53,566 bases of DNA from Chloroflexota bacterium (GTDB lineage Bacteria > Chloroflexota > Limnocylindria > Limnocylindrales > CSP1-4). This document shows positions 33,285 to 41,869 of the stretch, piece after piece (position 1 is the stretch's first letter; each line of letters opens with the position of its first letter). The notes under the pieces were generated by a model, which did no database searches, was not told the DNA's origin, and saw only the letters and a program-made list of their open reading frames with translations. The translations under genes and the position numbers were made by a program. Location: contig JAUJNA010000002.1 in assembly GCA_030446555.1 (NCBI GenBank), positions 159,637 to 213,202 on the forward strand, written 5' to 3'.

Positions 33285-34262
33285 ATGGCTCGCCGACTGC
33301 GCTTCCGGACCGTCGACGTCTTCACCGATCGGCCGCTCAGCGGGAACCCGCTGGCAGTCTTCCCCGACGCCGAGCCACTGTCCGATGACGAGATGCAGGC
33401 CATCGCCCGAGAGATGAACCTCTCCGAGACGAGCTTCGTGCTGCCGCCCACCGAGGCCGGGCGCGCAGCCGGCGCCGACTACCGTGCCCGCTTCTTCACG
33501 CCGGGCACCGAGCTTCCATTCGCCGGGCACCCCTCCCTGGGCACCGCGTTCGTGCTCGCGCAGGAGGGTCGCTTCGAGCTTGCGGATGATCACCTGGACG
33601 TCCGCCAGGAGCTTGCCGTGGGCGTCCTGCCCATCCGACTCGACCTCCATGGCGACCCACCGGTGATCACCACCGTGACCATGACGCAGGCCGTTCCGGA
33701 GCTGGTCCACGAGCTCGAGGAGGAGGAGATCGACGAGCTCTGCGAAGCACTGGAGGTCGACCGGGACGCGCTCGGGTGGCTGGATCCGGCCGGCCGAGCG
33801 GCGAGGGCACGCCCGGCCGTCATATCGACCGGCCTGGCACATCTGATCGTGCCCTTCCGCGAGCGTGATGTCATGGACGAGGTGGACCGGGAGCGGTCGG
33901 ACGACGAGCTGGGCGGCATCCTGGGCGAGCTGGGAGCGGTCGCGGCCGCCCTGGTCGCTCCCGGCGGCTCGGGTGGCGTGCCTGACGCCGAAGGGTCGGT
34001 CCGGCTGCTGGAGAGCGCCGCGCTCCGCATCGAGGTCGACCCCGCCACGGGATCCGCGGCGGGACCGATCGCCGTCCTGCTGGGCCAGGCGCTGGGTGTC
34101 CGTGGCGCCACCTACCGCATCGTGCTGGAGCAGGGAACGGAGATCCAGCGTCCCTCGCGGATGGTCGCCGAAGCGGACTTCTCGCGCGACGGCGCCCCGC
34201 GCACGGTCCGGGTCGCGGGGACGGTCGTCCCGGTCATCGAGGGTCGGCTGGCGTTGCCGTGA
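33285..34262 (+). CDS. PhzF-family isomerase/epimerase
   Basis: PhzF-like protein of 325 residues with the diaminopimelate-epimerase fold. The start is diagnostic: VDVFTDRPLSGNPLAVF, then REMNLSETSFVLPP with the conserved catalytic Glu48, and later FTPGTELPFAGHPSLGTAF. True PhzF makes phenazine precursors, but most family members act in unknown isomerisations and no other phenazine gene is here. The name should be read as a family, not a function. The cyclophilin gene follows after 60 bases with its own signals. Confidence 0.88.
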   Translation: MARRLRFRTVDVFTDRPLSGNPLAVFPDAEPLSDDEMQAIAREMNLSETSFVLPPTEAGRAAGADYRARFFTPGTELPFAGHPSLGTAFVLAQEGRFELADDHLDVRQELAVGVLPIRLDLHGDPPVITTVTMTQAVPELVHELEEEEIDELCEALEVDRDALGWLDPAGRAARARPAVISTGLAHLIVPFRERDVMDEVDRERSDDELGGILGELGAVAAALVAPGGSGGVPDAEGSVRLLESAALRIEVDPATGSAAGPIAVLLGQALGVRGATYRIVLEQGTEIQRPSRMVAEADFSRDGAPRTVRVAGTVVPVIEGRLALP

Positions 34263-34281
34263 GCCGTCGGAGGGCGGCTGG

Positions 34282-34287
34282 TAGGCT
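34282..34287 (+). promoter_or_regulatory. Possible -10 box TAGGCT of the cyclophilin gene
   Basis: TAGGCT lies 35 bases before the GTG at 34323. A GAGGAG just upstream of the start would give this transcript a normal leader. Confidence 0.35.
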
Positions 34288-34322
34288 GCCTCGCGCAGCC
34301 CAGCGCTCACCGAGGAGATGCC

Positions 34323-34826
34323 GTGAAGTCCTACTCGAGCCCGCCCGCCATGTCGCTCGACCCCTCCAAGCGCTACACCGCGACGATCGAGACGTCCGCC
34401 GGGACCATGTCCGCGGAGCTCTTCGTGGGCGATGCGCCGAGGACCGTCAACAACTTCGTGTTCCTGGCGCGCGACGGCTTCTACGAGGGCGTCATCTTCC
34501 ACCGAGTGATCCCGGGTTTCATGATCCAGGGCGGTGACCCGACCGGCAAGGGCACCGGCGGGCCGGGCTACCGGTTCGACGACGAGCCAGTGAAGCGGCG
34601 CTACACACGCGGCACGCTGGCCATGGCCAACGCCGGGCGGAACACGAACGGCAGCCAGTTCTTCGTCATGCACTCCGATTACGCGCTACCGCCGAACTAC
34701 ACCATCTTCGGCAAGCTGACCTCGGGCGAGGAGGTCGTGGACGCCATCGCCACCGCACCGACCGGAGCGCAGGATCGCCCGCGCGATCCGGTGCGCATCG
34801 AACGCGTCACCATCGAGGAGGCATGA
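34323..34826 (+). CDS. Peptidyl-prolyl cis-trans isomerase, cyclophilin type
   Basis: Cyclophilin of 167 residues that speeds proline isomerisation in folding proteins. The active-site pattern is complete: VIFHRVIPGFMIQGGD (catalytic Arg), AMANAGRNTNGSQFFV, and the loop YTIFGKLTSGEEVVD. There is no signal peptide, so it should be cytoplasmic. It starts with GTG behind GAGGAG and ends in a four-base ATGA overlap with the LLM oxidoreductase gene, so these two are coupled. Confidence 0.93.
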   Translation: MKSYSSPPAMSLDPSKRYTATIETSAGTMSAELFVGDAPRTVNNFVFLARDGFYEGVIFHRVIPGFMIQGGDPTGKGTGGPGYRFDDEPVKRRYTRGTLAMANAGRNTNGSQFFVMHSDYALPPNYTIFGKLTSGEEVVDAIATAPTGAQDRPRDPVRIERVTIEEA

Positions 34827-35716
34827 TCGGGACCCGCCGCGTCGAGCTCGGCTTCAAGTCGTCACCCCAGGCGGTCGACTGGCCGACCATCGAGCGGCTC
34901 TGGGCGCTCGCCGGCTCGCTCGATGTCTACGACTCGGCGTGGCTCAACGACCACCTGACCGACCAGTCGCACGATCGCGGCGGCGCCTCGTTCGAACCGA
35001 TGACCCTGCTCGCAGCACTTGCGCGGCACGTGCCGCGGCTGCGGGTGGGCCACCTGGTGCTCGCCAACACCTTCCGCCACCCAGCGGTGCTGGCCAAGGA
35101 GGCGACCGTGCTCGACCATGTGACGGGCGGCCGGTTCATCCTGGGTCTCGGCGCGGGCTGGCATGAAGGGGAGCACCGCTCGTTGGGCATCGAGCTGCCG
35201 CCCATCGGCCGGCGCATCGACCGCTTCGAGTCAGCGGTGCGCATCGTCAAGGCGCTGTTCTCGGAGGAAGCGGCCCACGAGCCCGGCGTGACACTCGACG
35301 CGCCGCCATGGCGGCTCGAGGGCGCCACCAACCTTCCGCGGCCGGTCCAGCCGGGCGGCCCGCCTCTCTGGCTGGGCGGCCAGCGGCCGCGCGGTCTGCG
35401 CATCGCGGCGCGTCATGCCGATGGCTGGAACTTCACCGGTAACCTGGGCAGCCTCGACGAGTTCCGCGAGCGGCGCGACGTGCTCCTCCGGGCGTGCGAC
35501 GAGCTGGGTCGCGATGCCGCCACGCTGACCATCTCGGTCCAGCTGCCGGGTGGCGCCGATGCCGCGGAGCGGCGCGCCACCGTGGCGAAGGCGCTGGAGT
35601 ACGTGCGGGAGGGTGCCCAGCACCTGATCCTGGTGTCGCCCGCAGCCCGGGGGGCGGACGGCCTCCAGGCCTTGACCGACGAGGTGGTCTTCCCGCTGCG
35701 AGAGGCGCTGGGCTAG
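34823..35716 (+). CDS. LLM-class F420-dependent oxidoreductase
   Basis: Luciferase-like monooxygenase family TIM barrel of 297 residues. LRVGHLVLANTFRHPAVLAKEATVLDHV and RFILGLGAGWHEGEH form the typical cofactor-contacting core, and PPLWLGGQRPRGLRIAARHADGWN follows. This group mostly uses coenzyme F420, which fits the second probable F420-type enzyme (43507). Use of F420 rather than FMN is inference. Substrate unknown. Its start overlaps the cyclophilin stop. Confidence 0.85.
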   Translation: MIGTRRVELGFKSSPQAVDWPTIERLWALAGSLDVYDSAWLNDHLTDQSHDRGGASFEPMTLLAALARHVPRLRVGHLVLANTFRHPAVLAKEATVLDHVTGGRFILGLGAGWHEGEHRSLGIELPPIGRRIDRFESAVRIVKALFSEEAAHEPGVTLDAPPWRLEGATNLPRPVQPGGPPLWLGGQRPRGLRIAARHADGWNFTGNLGSLDEFRERRDVLLRACDELGRDAATLTISVQLPGGADAAERRATVAKALEYVREGAQHLILVSPAARGADGLQALTDEVVFPLREALG

Positions 35717-35730
35717 GTCGTGCGTCGGCG

Positions 35731-36432
35731 TCAGGCCCGGTCGGCACCGCCGAGGATGGTGCGGCCCCCGTCGACGCGCAGGACGGCACCCGTCACGTAG
35801 CTCGCGCCCGGTCCGAGCAGGAACTCGATCGTGGCAGCCACCTCGTCGGCCGTCCCCATCCGACCGAGCGGCACGTCGGGACGTCGGTCGGGGGGGAACC
35901 GCGGCGGATCGAACGGCGTATCGATGGCGCCGGGCTCCACGAGGTTGACCCGTACGCCGGATGGAGCTGCCACCAACGCCATCGAGCGCACGAGGCCTGC
36001 CAGGCCGGCCTTGGCCGCCGCGTACGCCGGTGAGCGCGACGAGCCTTCGGCCGACCCGACGATGCTGCCGACGATGACGGCGGCGCCATCTGCGGCAGCG
36101 AGCGCGGGCAGCGCGAGGCGAAGCGCCTCGAACGGCCCGCCCAGGTCGACCCGCATGATCTCGTCCCACCCCGCTCGGTCGTGCCACTCGCCTCGCGGCG
36201 GCAGGCCGGCCGAGCAGACGAGCCCGTGCAACCCACCGGTCGCCCGTGACACGGCGTCGAGGAGCACGGCCGGATCGGCCGCGTCGCCGTGCACCTGTTC
36301 CGCACGATCGGGCATCCCCGCTGCGAGGTCGATGCCCACGACGTGCCACCCTGCTGCGATCAGCCGCTCGGCGACCGCTCGCCCGATCCCCGATGCCGCG
36401 CCGGTGACGAGCGCATGGGGCGCCCCGTGCAC
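35731..36432 (-). CDS. Short-chain dehydrogenase/reductase at the end of the aro operon
   Basis: SDR of 233 residues: TGAASGIGRAV (NAD(P) loop), LVCSAGLP in the NAG position, the catalytic Ser in VGSIVGSAEGS, and YAAAKAGL giving Tyr and Lys. Near the C terminus are VEPGAIDTPF and YVTGAVLRVDGG. It has a strong GGGAGG six bases before the GTG at 36432 and starts 8 bases after the aroQ stop, so it is probably the last cistron. No aromatic-pathway step is missing that it would fill, so its role is unknown. Confidence 0.85.
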   Translation of the reverse strand: MHGAPHALVTGAASGIGRAVAERLIAAGWHVVGIDLAAGMPDRAEQVHGDAADPAVLLDAVSRATGGLHGLVCSAGLPPRGEWHDRAGWDEIMRVDLGGPFEALRLALPALAAADGAAVIVGSIVGSAEGSSRSPAYAAAKAGLAGLVRSMALVAAPSGVRVNLVEPGAIDTPFDPPRFPPDRRPDVPLGRMGTADEVAATIEFLLGPGASYVTGAVLRVDGGRTILGGADRA

Positions 36433-36440
36433 GTCGCGCC

Positions 36441-36869
36441 TCACCTCCCTCGACGCTCCACCAGGAGGTCGATCGCGTCGAGATAGCCGGGCCATCCGCG
36501 GCCGATGACTTGCCCGATGACGACCTGCTCGAGCACCAGCTGCCGGCGCCACGGCTCACGCGCACGCACGTCGCTGAGATGGACCTCCACGGCGGGCCGC
36601 TCGACGCCGGCGATCGCGTCGGCAAGTGCGTGGCTGGTGTGTCCCAGGGCGCCCGGGTTGATGACCACGGCGTCGAAGTCAAGGGCCTCGAGACGGTCGA
36701 TCAGCGCCCCCTCGTGGTTCGACTGGAAGTCGGCGAGCTCACAGTCGCGCGCCGCCGCGTGGGCGCGGGCCCGCTCGACCACCTCGGCCAGCGTCGTCCG
36801 ACCGTAGATCTCCGGCTGGCGAACGCCGAGCCGGCCCAGGTTGGGGCCGTTGAGCAGGAGGATCCTCAC
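36441..36869 (-). CDS. aroQ: 3-dehydroquinate dehydratase, type II
   Basis: Third step of the shikimate pathway, dehydroquinate to dehydroshikimate. Type II marks: NGPNLGRLGVRQPEIYG with the catalytic Tyr, FQSNHEGALIDRL, INPGALGHTSHALADA and VEVHLSDVRAREPWR with the catalytic His. The 142 residues equal the normal size. The C-terminal segment (LVLEQVVIGQVIGRGWPGY) departs from the usual RxxS-YxSPVA-type sequence but keeps the GxGxxGY ending. It overlaps aroKB by four bases. Confidence 0.93.
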   Translation of the reverse strand: MRILLLNGPNLGRLGVRQPEIYGRTTLAEVVERARAHAAARDCELADFQSNHEGALIDRLEALDFDAVVINPGALGHTSHALADAIAGVERPAVEVHLSDVRAREPWRRQLVLEQVVIGQVIGRGWPGYLDAIDLLVERRGR

Positions 36870-38497
36870 GGCGCGGAGATCGTGGCCATCGCGTGGGCGA
36901 GCTCGGTCTCGCTGACATCGTCGACCTCCGTGACGCGCCCGACCGCCATCGGCAGGATCCAGCGGAGCCGCCCGCGGTCGCGCTTCTTGTCGCTCCCGAG
37001 CGCGGACCGGACGACGGCGGGATCGAAGCGCGCGTGGAGCGAGAAGCCGAGCCGCGCCAGCACGTCGTCGATGCGCGCCGCGAGACCGGGCTCCGCGCCG
37101 CGACCTTCGGCCATCGCTGCGACCGCGCGGAGTCCGAGCGCGACGGCTGCTCCATGCGGCATCGAGTAGCCGCTGGCCACCTCGAGCGCATGGCCCAGCG
37201 TGTGGCCCAGGTTGAGCGTCCGCCGTTCGCCGTGGTCGAAGGGATCGCGCTCCACGATGGCCAGCTTCGACCGCGCCGCTCGTTCCGTGATCGCGTAGCG
37301 GACACCTTCATCCTCGCCGGACAGCGCCGCGAGGCCCTGCCGTTCGACGAGCTCCCAGAGCACCGCGTCGCCGATGAGTCCGGCCTTCAGGCACTCGGCG
37401 ATGCCGTCCCGACGGCGTGCGAGTGGCAGCGCCCGGATGTGCTCGATGTCGGCGATGACGCTCCATGCCGGCCAGAACGCCCCAGCCGCGTTCTTCGCGC
37501 TCGCGAGGTCGACGGCGACCTTGCCTCCGAGCGCGGAATCGGCCTGCGCCAGCCAGGTGGTGGGCAGGTGGACGAGCGGGATGCCGCGCAGGTAGAGCGA
37601 CGCCGCGACCCCGGCCAGGTCACCCACCGTCCCGCCCCCGACGGCGACCAGCGGATCGCCCCGTTCGACGCCCGCAGCTCGCAGCCACTCGAGCACGCGC
37701 TCCACGCCGCGCATGCGCTTGGCGCGCTCTCCGCCGGTCACCATCAGCCGGCGTCCATCGGGGAGCGCCGCATCGAGTGCCGGCAGCGCCCGGACTATGC
37801 GTCGGTCCGCCACGATCGCGGGCACGCGGCCCGGGAAGGCCTCGTGGAGCATCCGGCTCAACGCTGTGGCGTCGAGGCCGCGGCCGAGGACGACGCGACC
37901 CTCCGCGGGGCCGATCGGGTGGCGGCGCGTGACGAGCGCGTCGAACATCGCGCGCCACGTCGAACGCCCCGAATGGGATCGCGGATCGATGCCCGCCAGG
38001 ACGGCGTCGGCGACGCGCTCCGCCGGACCCGAGCCATCCACGACGAGGTCGGCGGCACGGTAGAACGGCGCGCGCTCCACCGCCTTGGCCTCGAGGACCC
38101 GAGCGGTATCGACGCGGTACATCGGACGCGGGATGAGGTCCGCGGCCAGGCGGTCCACCAGGTCGCGCGGCTGGACGGCGAGGTGGACGAGGACGCCGCG
38201 TGCCGTCAGATCCCACCGGTTGAGGGGGTCGATCACGGTCCCGCCACCCGTCGCGATGATCGCCTCGGGCGGGGCGTCGAGCGTGGCCACGGCGTCGCGC
38301 TCCACGGCGCGGAACGCAGCCTCGCCGCCGCGCTCGGTGTGCTCCGCGGCGCTGGCACCGGTCCGCTCCTGGACCCGCTCGTCGAGATCCACGAACGGGC
38401 GACCGAGGCGCTGCGCCAGGCAGCGTCCGACGCTGGTCTTGCCGCTCCCGGGCAGCCCGACGAGGACGATCCCGCTGCCGCTGATGGCGTCAGACAT
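36866..38497 (-). CDS. aroKB: Shikimate kinase-3-dehydroquinate synthase fusion
   Basis: One polypeptide of 543 residues with two enzymes. Residues 1-170 are shikimate kinase: P-loop GLPGSGKTSVG (13-23), DLDERVQERTG, and FRAVERDA with the shikimate-binding Arg, GGGTVID. Residues about 180-540 are dehydroquinate synthase: VGGGTVGDLAGVAASLYLRG, LPTTWLAQADSALGGKVAVD and the zinc-binding HTLGHALE and MPHGAAVALG. The order AroK-AroB on one chain joins non-consecutive steps two and five. The ATG at 38497 overlaps the aroE stop. The reading frame upstream of it overlaps aroE and is not used. Confidence 0.93.
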   Translation of the reverse strand: MSDAISGSGIVLVGLPGSGKTSVGRCLAQRLGRPFVDLDERVQERTGASAAEHTERGGEAAFRAVERDAVATLDAPPEAIIATGGGTVIDPLNRWDLTARGVLVHLAVQPRDLVDRLAADLIPRPMYRVDTARVLEAKAVERAPFYRAADLVVDGSGPAERVADAVLAGIDPRSHSGRSTWRAMFDALVTRRHPIGPAEGRVVLGRGLDATALSRMLHEAFPGRVPAIVADRRIVRALPALDAALPDGRRLMVTGGERAKRMRGVERVLEWLRAAGVERGDPLVAVGGGTVGDLAGVAASLYLRGIPLVHLPTTWLAQADSALGGKVAVDLASAKNAAGAFWPAWSVIADIEHIRALPLARRRDGIAECLKAGLIGDAVLWELVERQGLAALSGEDEGVRYAITERAARSKLAIVERDPFDHGERRTLNLGHTLGHALEVASGYSMPHGAAVALGLRAVAAMAEGRGAEPGLAARIDDVLARLGFSLHARFDPAVVRSALGSDKKRDRGRLRWILPMAVGRVTEVDDVSETELAHAMATISAP

Positions 38498-39275
38498 CGG
38501 CGTCGGGGCCCAGCTCGGCGCGGAGCGCGGCACGCATCCGTTCGACGGGCGCCGCGACGTCGAGCCACAGCTCGAGGCTGCGCCGACCCTGGCCGAGCAG
38601 GACACCGGCCCCGGCCCGGGCGGTCGCGCCACGCTCGCGAGCTTCGCGGACGAGCCGCGTGGGGCTCGGACGGTAGACGAGGTCGAGGACGCTGAGGTCA
38701 GGACGGAGGAGCGCGGCGGGGATCGGTGTGTCGTCTCCCGCCGTGCCGACCGGCGTGGCGTTGACCACGAGCTGTGCCTCGGTCAGCAGCCGCGGGAGCG
38801 ACTCCCAGCCCGCGGCTCCATCGACCGGCGTGCGGGCCACCGGCGTGACGCGCCCGACGCCCGCCTCGCGCAGGGCCTGGATCAGCGCACGTGCGGCGCC
38901 ACCGGCGCCGAGCACCACCGCGTGCTCGAAGCGCGTGCCAAGGCGCCCCAGCTCCTCCACGATGGCCGGCAGGTCCGTGTTGTGGCCGATGGTGCGGCCG
39001 TCGCGCCGGACCACGGTGTTCACGGCGCGCACCTGGGCAGCGGCCGGCGAAAGATCGTCGACGAGGGCGACGGCGGCTGACTTGTGCGGGGTCGTGACGT
39101 TCGCGCCGAGAGCGTCGTCGGCGCGCAGCGCCTCGAACGCGCGGCCCAGGCCTTCGGCAGGCACGTCGACCAGCTCGTACCGATGCTCGAGCCCCAGCGC
39201 GCGGAACGCTGCGTCGTGCATCCGCGGCGAGGCCGAGTACCCGATGCGATGCCCAAGGAGCCGGACGATGGCCAT
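38490..39275 (-). CDS. aroE: Shikimate dehydrogenase
   Basis: NADPH-dependent reduction of dehydroshikimate to shikimate. 261 residues; SASPRMHDAAF is the substrate-binding start, catalytic Lys65 stands in NVTTPHKSAA and the partner Asp101 in GHNTD. GAGGAARAL is the nucleotide loop, NATPVGT follows, and GAGVLLGQGRRSLELW closes the fold (usual form GxxMLVxQxxxxFxxW). The coding overlap with aroKB and the 12-base gap after aroC place it in the operon. Confidence 0.92.
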   Translation of the reverse strand: MAIVRLLGHRIGYSASPRMHDAAFRALGLEHRYELVDVPAEGLGRAFEALRADDALGANVTTPHKSAAVALVDDLSPAAAQVRAVNTVVRRDGRTIGHNTDLPAIVEELGRLGTRFEHAVVLGAGGAARALIQALREAGVGRVTPVARTPVDGAAGWESLPRLLTEAQLVVNATPVGTAGDDTPIPAALLRPDLSVLDLVYRPSPTRLVREARERGATARAGAGVLLGQGRRSLELWLDVAAPVERMRAALRAELGPDADV

Positions 39276-39287
39276 GGGTGCTCGCGC

Positions 39288-40496
39288 TCAGCGGGCAGCG
39301 ACGGCGACGGACGGCTGGGTCGATCGACGGCGACGGCGACGGACGGCCGCGAGCAGGTCCGACATCGTGTCGCCGCCGAAGCTCGTGAGGAGGAGGTCGG
39401 CGAGCACCAGCGCGACCATCCCCTCGCCCACGATCGCCGCACGCGGCATGATCGCGATGTCCGAGCGCTCGATGTGCGCGCGTCCCGGCTCGCCGGTCGC
39501 GATGTCGACCGAGCCCAGCGGGCGGCGGAGCGTCGAGACGGGCTTGACCGCGGCGCGCACGACGATGGGCATCCCGTTGCTCATGCCGCCCTCGACACCG
39601 CCAGCGCGGTTGGTCCGACGCGCCCAGCCGTCGGAGGTCGCGTCGAGCTCGTCATGCATCTGGCTCCCCCACCGGCCGGCCACGTCGAAGCCGGCACCCA
39701 GCCCGACGCCCTTGACGGCGGGGATGCCCATGATCGCGGCCGCCAGTCCGGCGTCGAGCCGCGTGTCCCACTCGGAGCTGGATCCCAGTCCGATGGGCAC
39801 CCCTTCGGAGACCACGACGAATGCGCCCCCGACCGAATCGCCGGCCGCCCTCGCCTGGTCGACCTCGACCACCATCCGCCGTTCCGCGTCGGCGTCCGGG
39901 CAGCGAAGCGGTGTCGGATGGGCGAGGTCCGTAGCCACCCACGCGTCGGTGACGCACGTCAGCGGGTCCTCGACGGTGGGGAATGCCCGTACCGAGCCGA
40001 CCTGCTCGACATAGCTCCAGATCCGAACGCCGGCGGCGGCGAGGAGCTGCCGGCAGACGGCGCCGGCCAGCACGCGCGGAGCGGTCGACCGGGCGGATGC
40101 GCGCTCCAGCACGTCGCGGACATCACTCGTGCCGTACTTGATAGCCCCGGCGAGGTCGGCGTGGCCCGGTCGGGCGCGGGTCACCGGCCTGGGCCGTCGC
40201 GCCACCGGGATGGGCTCGATCGCCATCCGCTCCTGCCACTGGACCCAGTCGAGATTGTCGATGCGGAAGGCGAGCGGCGACCCGAGCGTTCGCCCGAAGC
40301 GAAGTCCCGCCATCCACGTCACGCGGTCGCGCTCGATGAGCATCCGCCGACCGCTGCCGTAGCCATGCTGGCGTCGGGCCAGGTCCCGGTCCACGGCGGC
40401 GGTCGAGACCTGCAGGCCGTAGGGCAGGCCCTCGAGCACGCCCGACACGGCCGGGCCATGCGACTCGCCGGCGGTCAGGAGCCGCAGCCGCCTCAC
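39288..40496 (-). CDS. aroC: Chorismate synthase
   Basis: Last shared step, EPSP to chorismate, using reduced FMN. 402 residues. Signatures: TAGESHGPAVSGVLEGLP at the start, RRQHGYGSGRRM, ARPGHADLAGAIKYGTSDVRDVLERASAR and GGVEGGMSNGMPIVVRAAVKP. All three family signature blocks are recognisable. The C terminus ends in a basic, Ala-rich tail (RRRRRR) coded by short GACGGC-type repeats, which is an addition to the standard fold. ATG overlaps the aroA stop by four bases. Confidence 0.94.
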   Translation of the reverse strand: MRRLRLLTAGESHGPAVSGVLEGLPYGLQVSTAAVDRDLARRQHGYGSGRRMLIERDRVTWMAGLRFGRTLGSPLAFRIDNLDWVQWQERMAIEPIPVARRPRPVTRARPGHADLAGAIKYGTSDVRDVLERASARSTAPRVLAGAVCRQLLAAAGVRIWSYVEQVGSVRAFPTVEDPLTCVTDAWVATDLAHPTPLRCPDADAERRMVVEVDQARAAGDSVGGAFVVVSEGVPIGLGSSSEWDTRLDAGLAAAIMGIPAVKGVGLGAGFDVAGRWGSQMHDELDATSDGWARRTNRAGGVEGGMSNGMPIVVRAAVKPVSTLRRPLGSVDIATGEPGRAHIERSDIAIMPRAAIVGEGMVALVLADLLLTSFGGDTMSDLLAAVRRRRRRSTQPSVAVAAR

Positions 40497-41869
40497 CCCG
40501 TCGCTCCGAGTACCGCCGCGTCCCGCCAGAAGGTGGGGTATGAGATGGCGACGCAGTCGGGATCGTCGAGCGCAACGTCGCCGACCACGCCGGCCCAGGC
40601 GGCGACGGCCATCGCCATCGCGATGCGGTGGTCGCCTGCGGTGAGGACGCTGGCCGGCAACGCCGGGCCGCGCCCGATGCGCCAGCCGTCGGCCGCTTCC
40701 TCGACCCTTACGCCGCCCGCACGGAGCGCGGCCGCGAGCGTCGCGATCCGGTCACTCTCCTTGACGCGCAGCTCCGCCGCGCCGCGGACCTCGCTCGTGC
40801 CGTCCGCCGTGGCCATCGCAACGGCAAGGAGCGGCAGCTCGTCGATGAGCGGCGCGATCCGGTCGCCCTGCAGCGTGATCGCGCTCAGCCGGGACGCGCT
40901 GCGCACCCGGAGGTCGCCCACCGGCTCGGGGCCGCTATCGGTGTCTTCGTCCGGCGAGGTGTGGCGCGGTCGCACCTCGATATCGCCGCCCATCTCGCGC
41001 AGCGCATCGACGAGGCCCAGGCGCGTCGGGTTCAGGCCGACGCCCAGCAGCTCGATGTCGGCGTCGGGGTGGACCGTCGCCGCGACGATCCAGGCGGCGG
41101 CCGAGGAGATGTCACCGGGTACCTCGAGCGACCGCGCCGCGAGCATCGAGGGACCCCGCACGGTGGTCACCGTCCCCGCGGGGCACGAAGGGTCGGTCAC
41201 GCGGCCCACCCCGGCGCCCAGCCATCGGAGCAGCCGCTCCGTGTGATCGCGGGTCGCCCCGGGTGCGCGGATCACGGTCTGGCCGTCGGCGCTGAGCGCC
41301 GCGATGGCCACCGCACCGAGCACCTGGGCGCTCGCCACCTCCAGGCGGTGCTCCATCGCGGCGAGCGGCCGGTTGCCGCGGATCACGATGGGAGCGTGCC
41401 CGTGGGTCGTCTCCACGGCCGCGCCCATCCGCCGCAGCGGCGTCGCAACGCGCTCCATCGGACGCCGGCTCAGGGATGCGTCACCCCTCAACTCCACCTC
41501 ACCCCTGCCCGACGCCGCGAGGCCGGCGAGGAGCCGCATCGTGGAACCCGAGTTGGCACAGTCCGCCGAGGCGTCGCGTGTCACCCGAACGCCGGCATGA
41601 TCCCCGCGCCCCGCGACGCGAAACGATGTCGGGTCGTCCGGACCTACGCCCTGGTCCTCTCCGATGAAGGCGCCCAGCGCACGGAGCGCCCCGACCGTCG
41701 AGAGGACGTCGTGTCCCGGGTGTCGGATGGAGATGATCGCGTCGCCCGACGCCATCGCGCCGAACATGAGGGCCCGGTGGGCGATCGACTTGTCGCCCGG
41801 CAGCCGGATGGACCCCCGAAGCCGCGAAGCCCGGGCGAGCGGATGCACCGCCGCGACGGTCCCGGTCAC
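40493..41869 (-). CDS. aroA: 3-phosphoshikimate 1-carboxyvinyltransferase (EPSP synthase)
   Basis: Adds enolpyruvate from PEP to shikimate-3-phosphate. 458 residues. Substrate-binding LPGDKSIAHRAL with Lys27, GDASLSRRPM, the PEP/glyphosate region CANSGSTMRLLAGL, and RVKESDRIATLAAALRAGG near the C terminus. The PEP-site motif is NSGST rather than NAGTA, so this is unlike the classical glyphosate-sensitive E. coli type and nearer to class II; sensitivity is not predictable by eye. It overlaps aroF and aroC by ATGA on both sides. Confidence 0.93.
   Translation of the reverse strand: MTGTVAAVHPLARASRLRGSIRLPGDKSIAHRALMFGAMASGDAIISIRHPGHDVLSTVGALRALGAFIGEDQGVGPDDPTSFRVAGRGDHAGVRVTRDASADCANSGSTMRLLAGLAASGRGEVELRGDASLSRRPMERVATPLRRMGAAVETTHGHAPIVIRGNRPLAAMEHRLEVASAQVLGAVAIAALSADGQTVIRAPGATRDHTERLLRWLGAGVGRVTDPSCPAGTVTTVRGPSMLAARSLEVPGDISSAAAWIVAATVHPDADIELLGVGLNPTRLGLVDALREMGGDIEVRPRHTSPDEDTDSGPEPVGDLRVRSASRLSAITLQGDRIAPLIDELPLLAVAMATADGTSEVRGAAELRVKESDRIATLAAALRAGGVRVEEAADGWRIGRGPALPASVLTAGDHRIAMAMAVAAWAGVVGDVALDDPDCVAISYPTFWRDAAVLGATG

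Noticed and set aside
39084-41246. 720-codon open frame antisense to aroC and aroA
   Set aside because: No recognisable domain; both aro genes are full length on the other strand.
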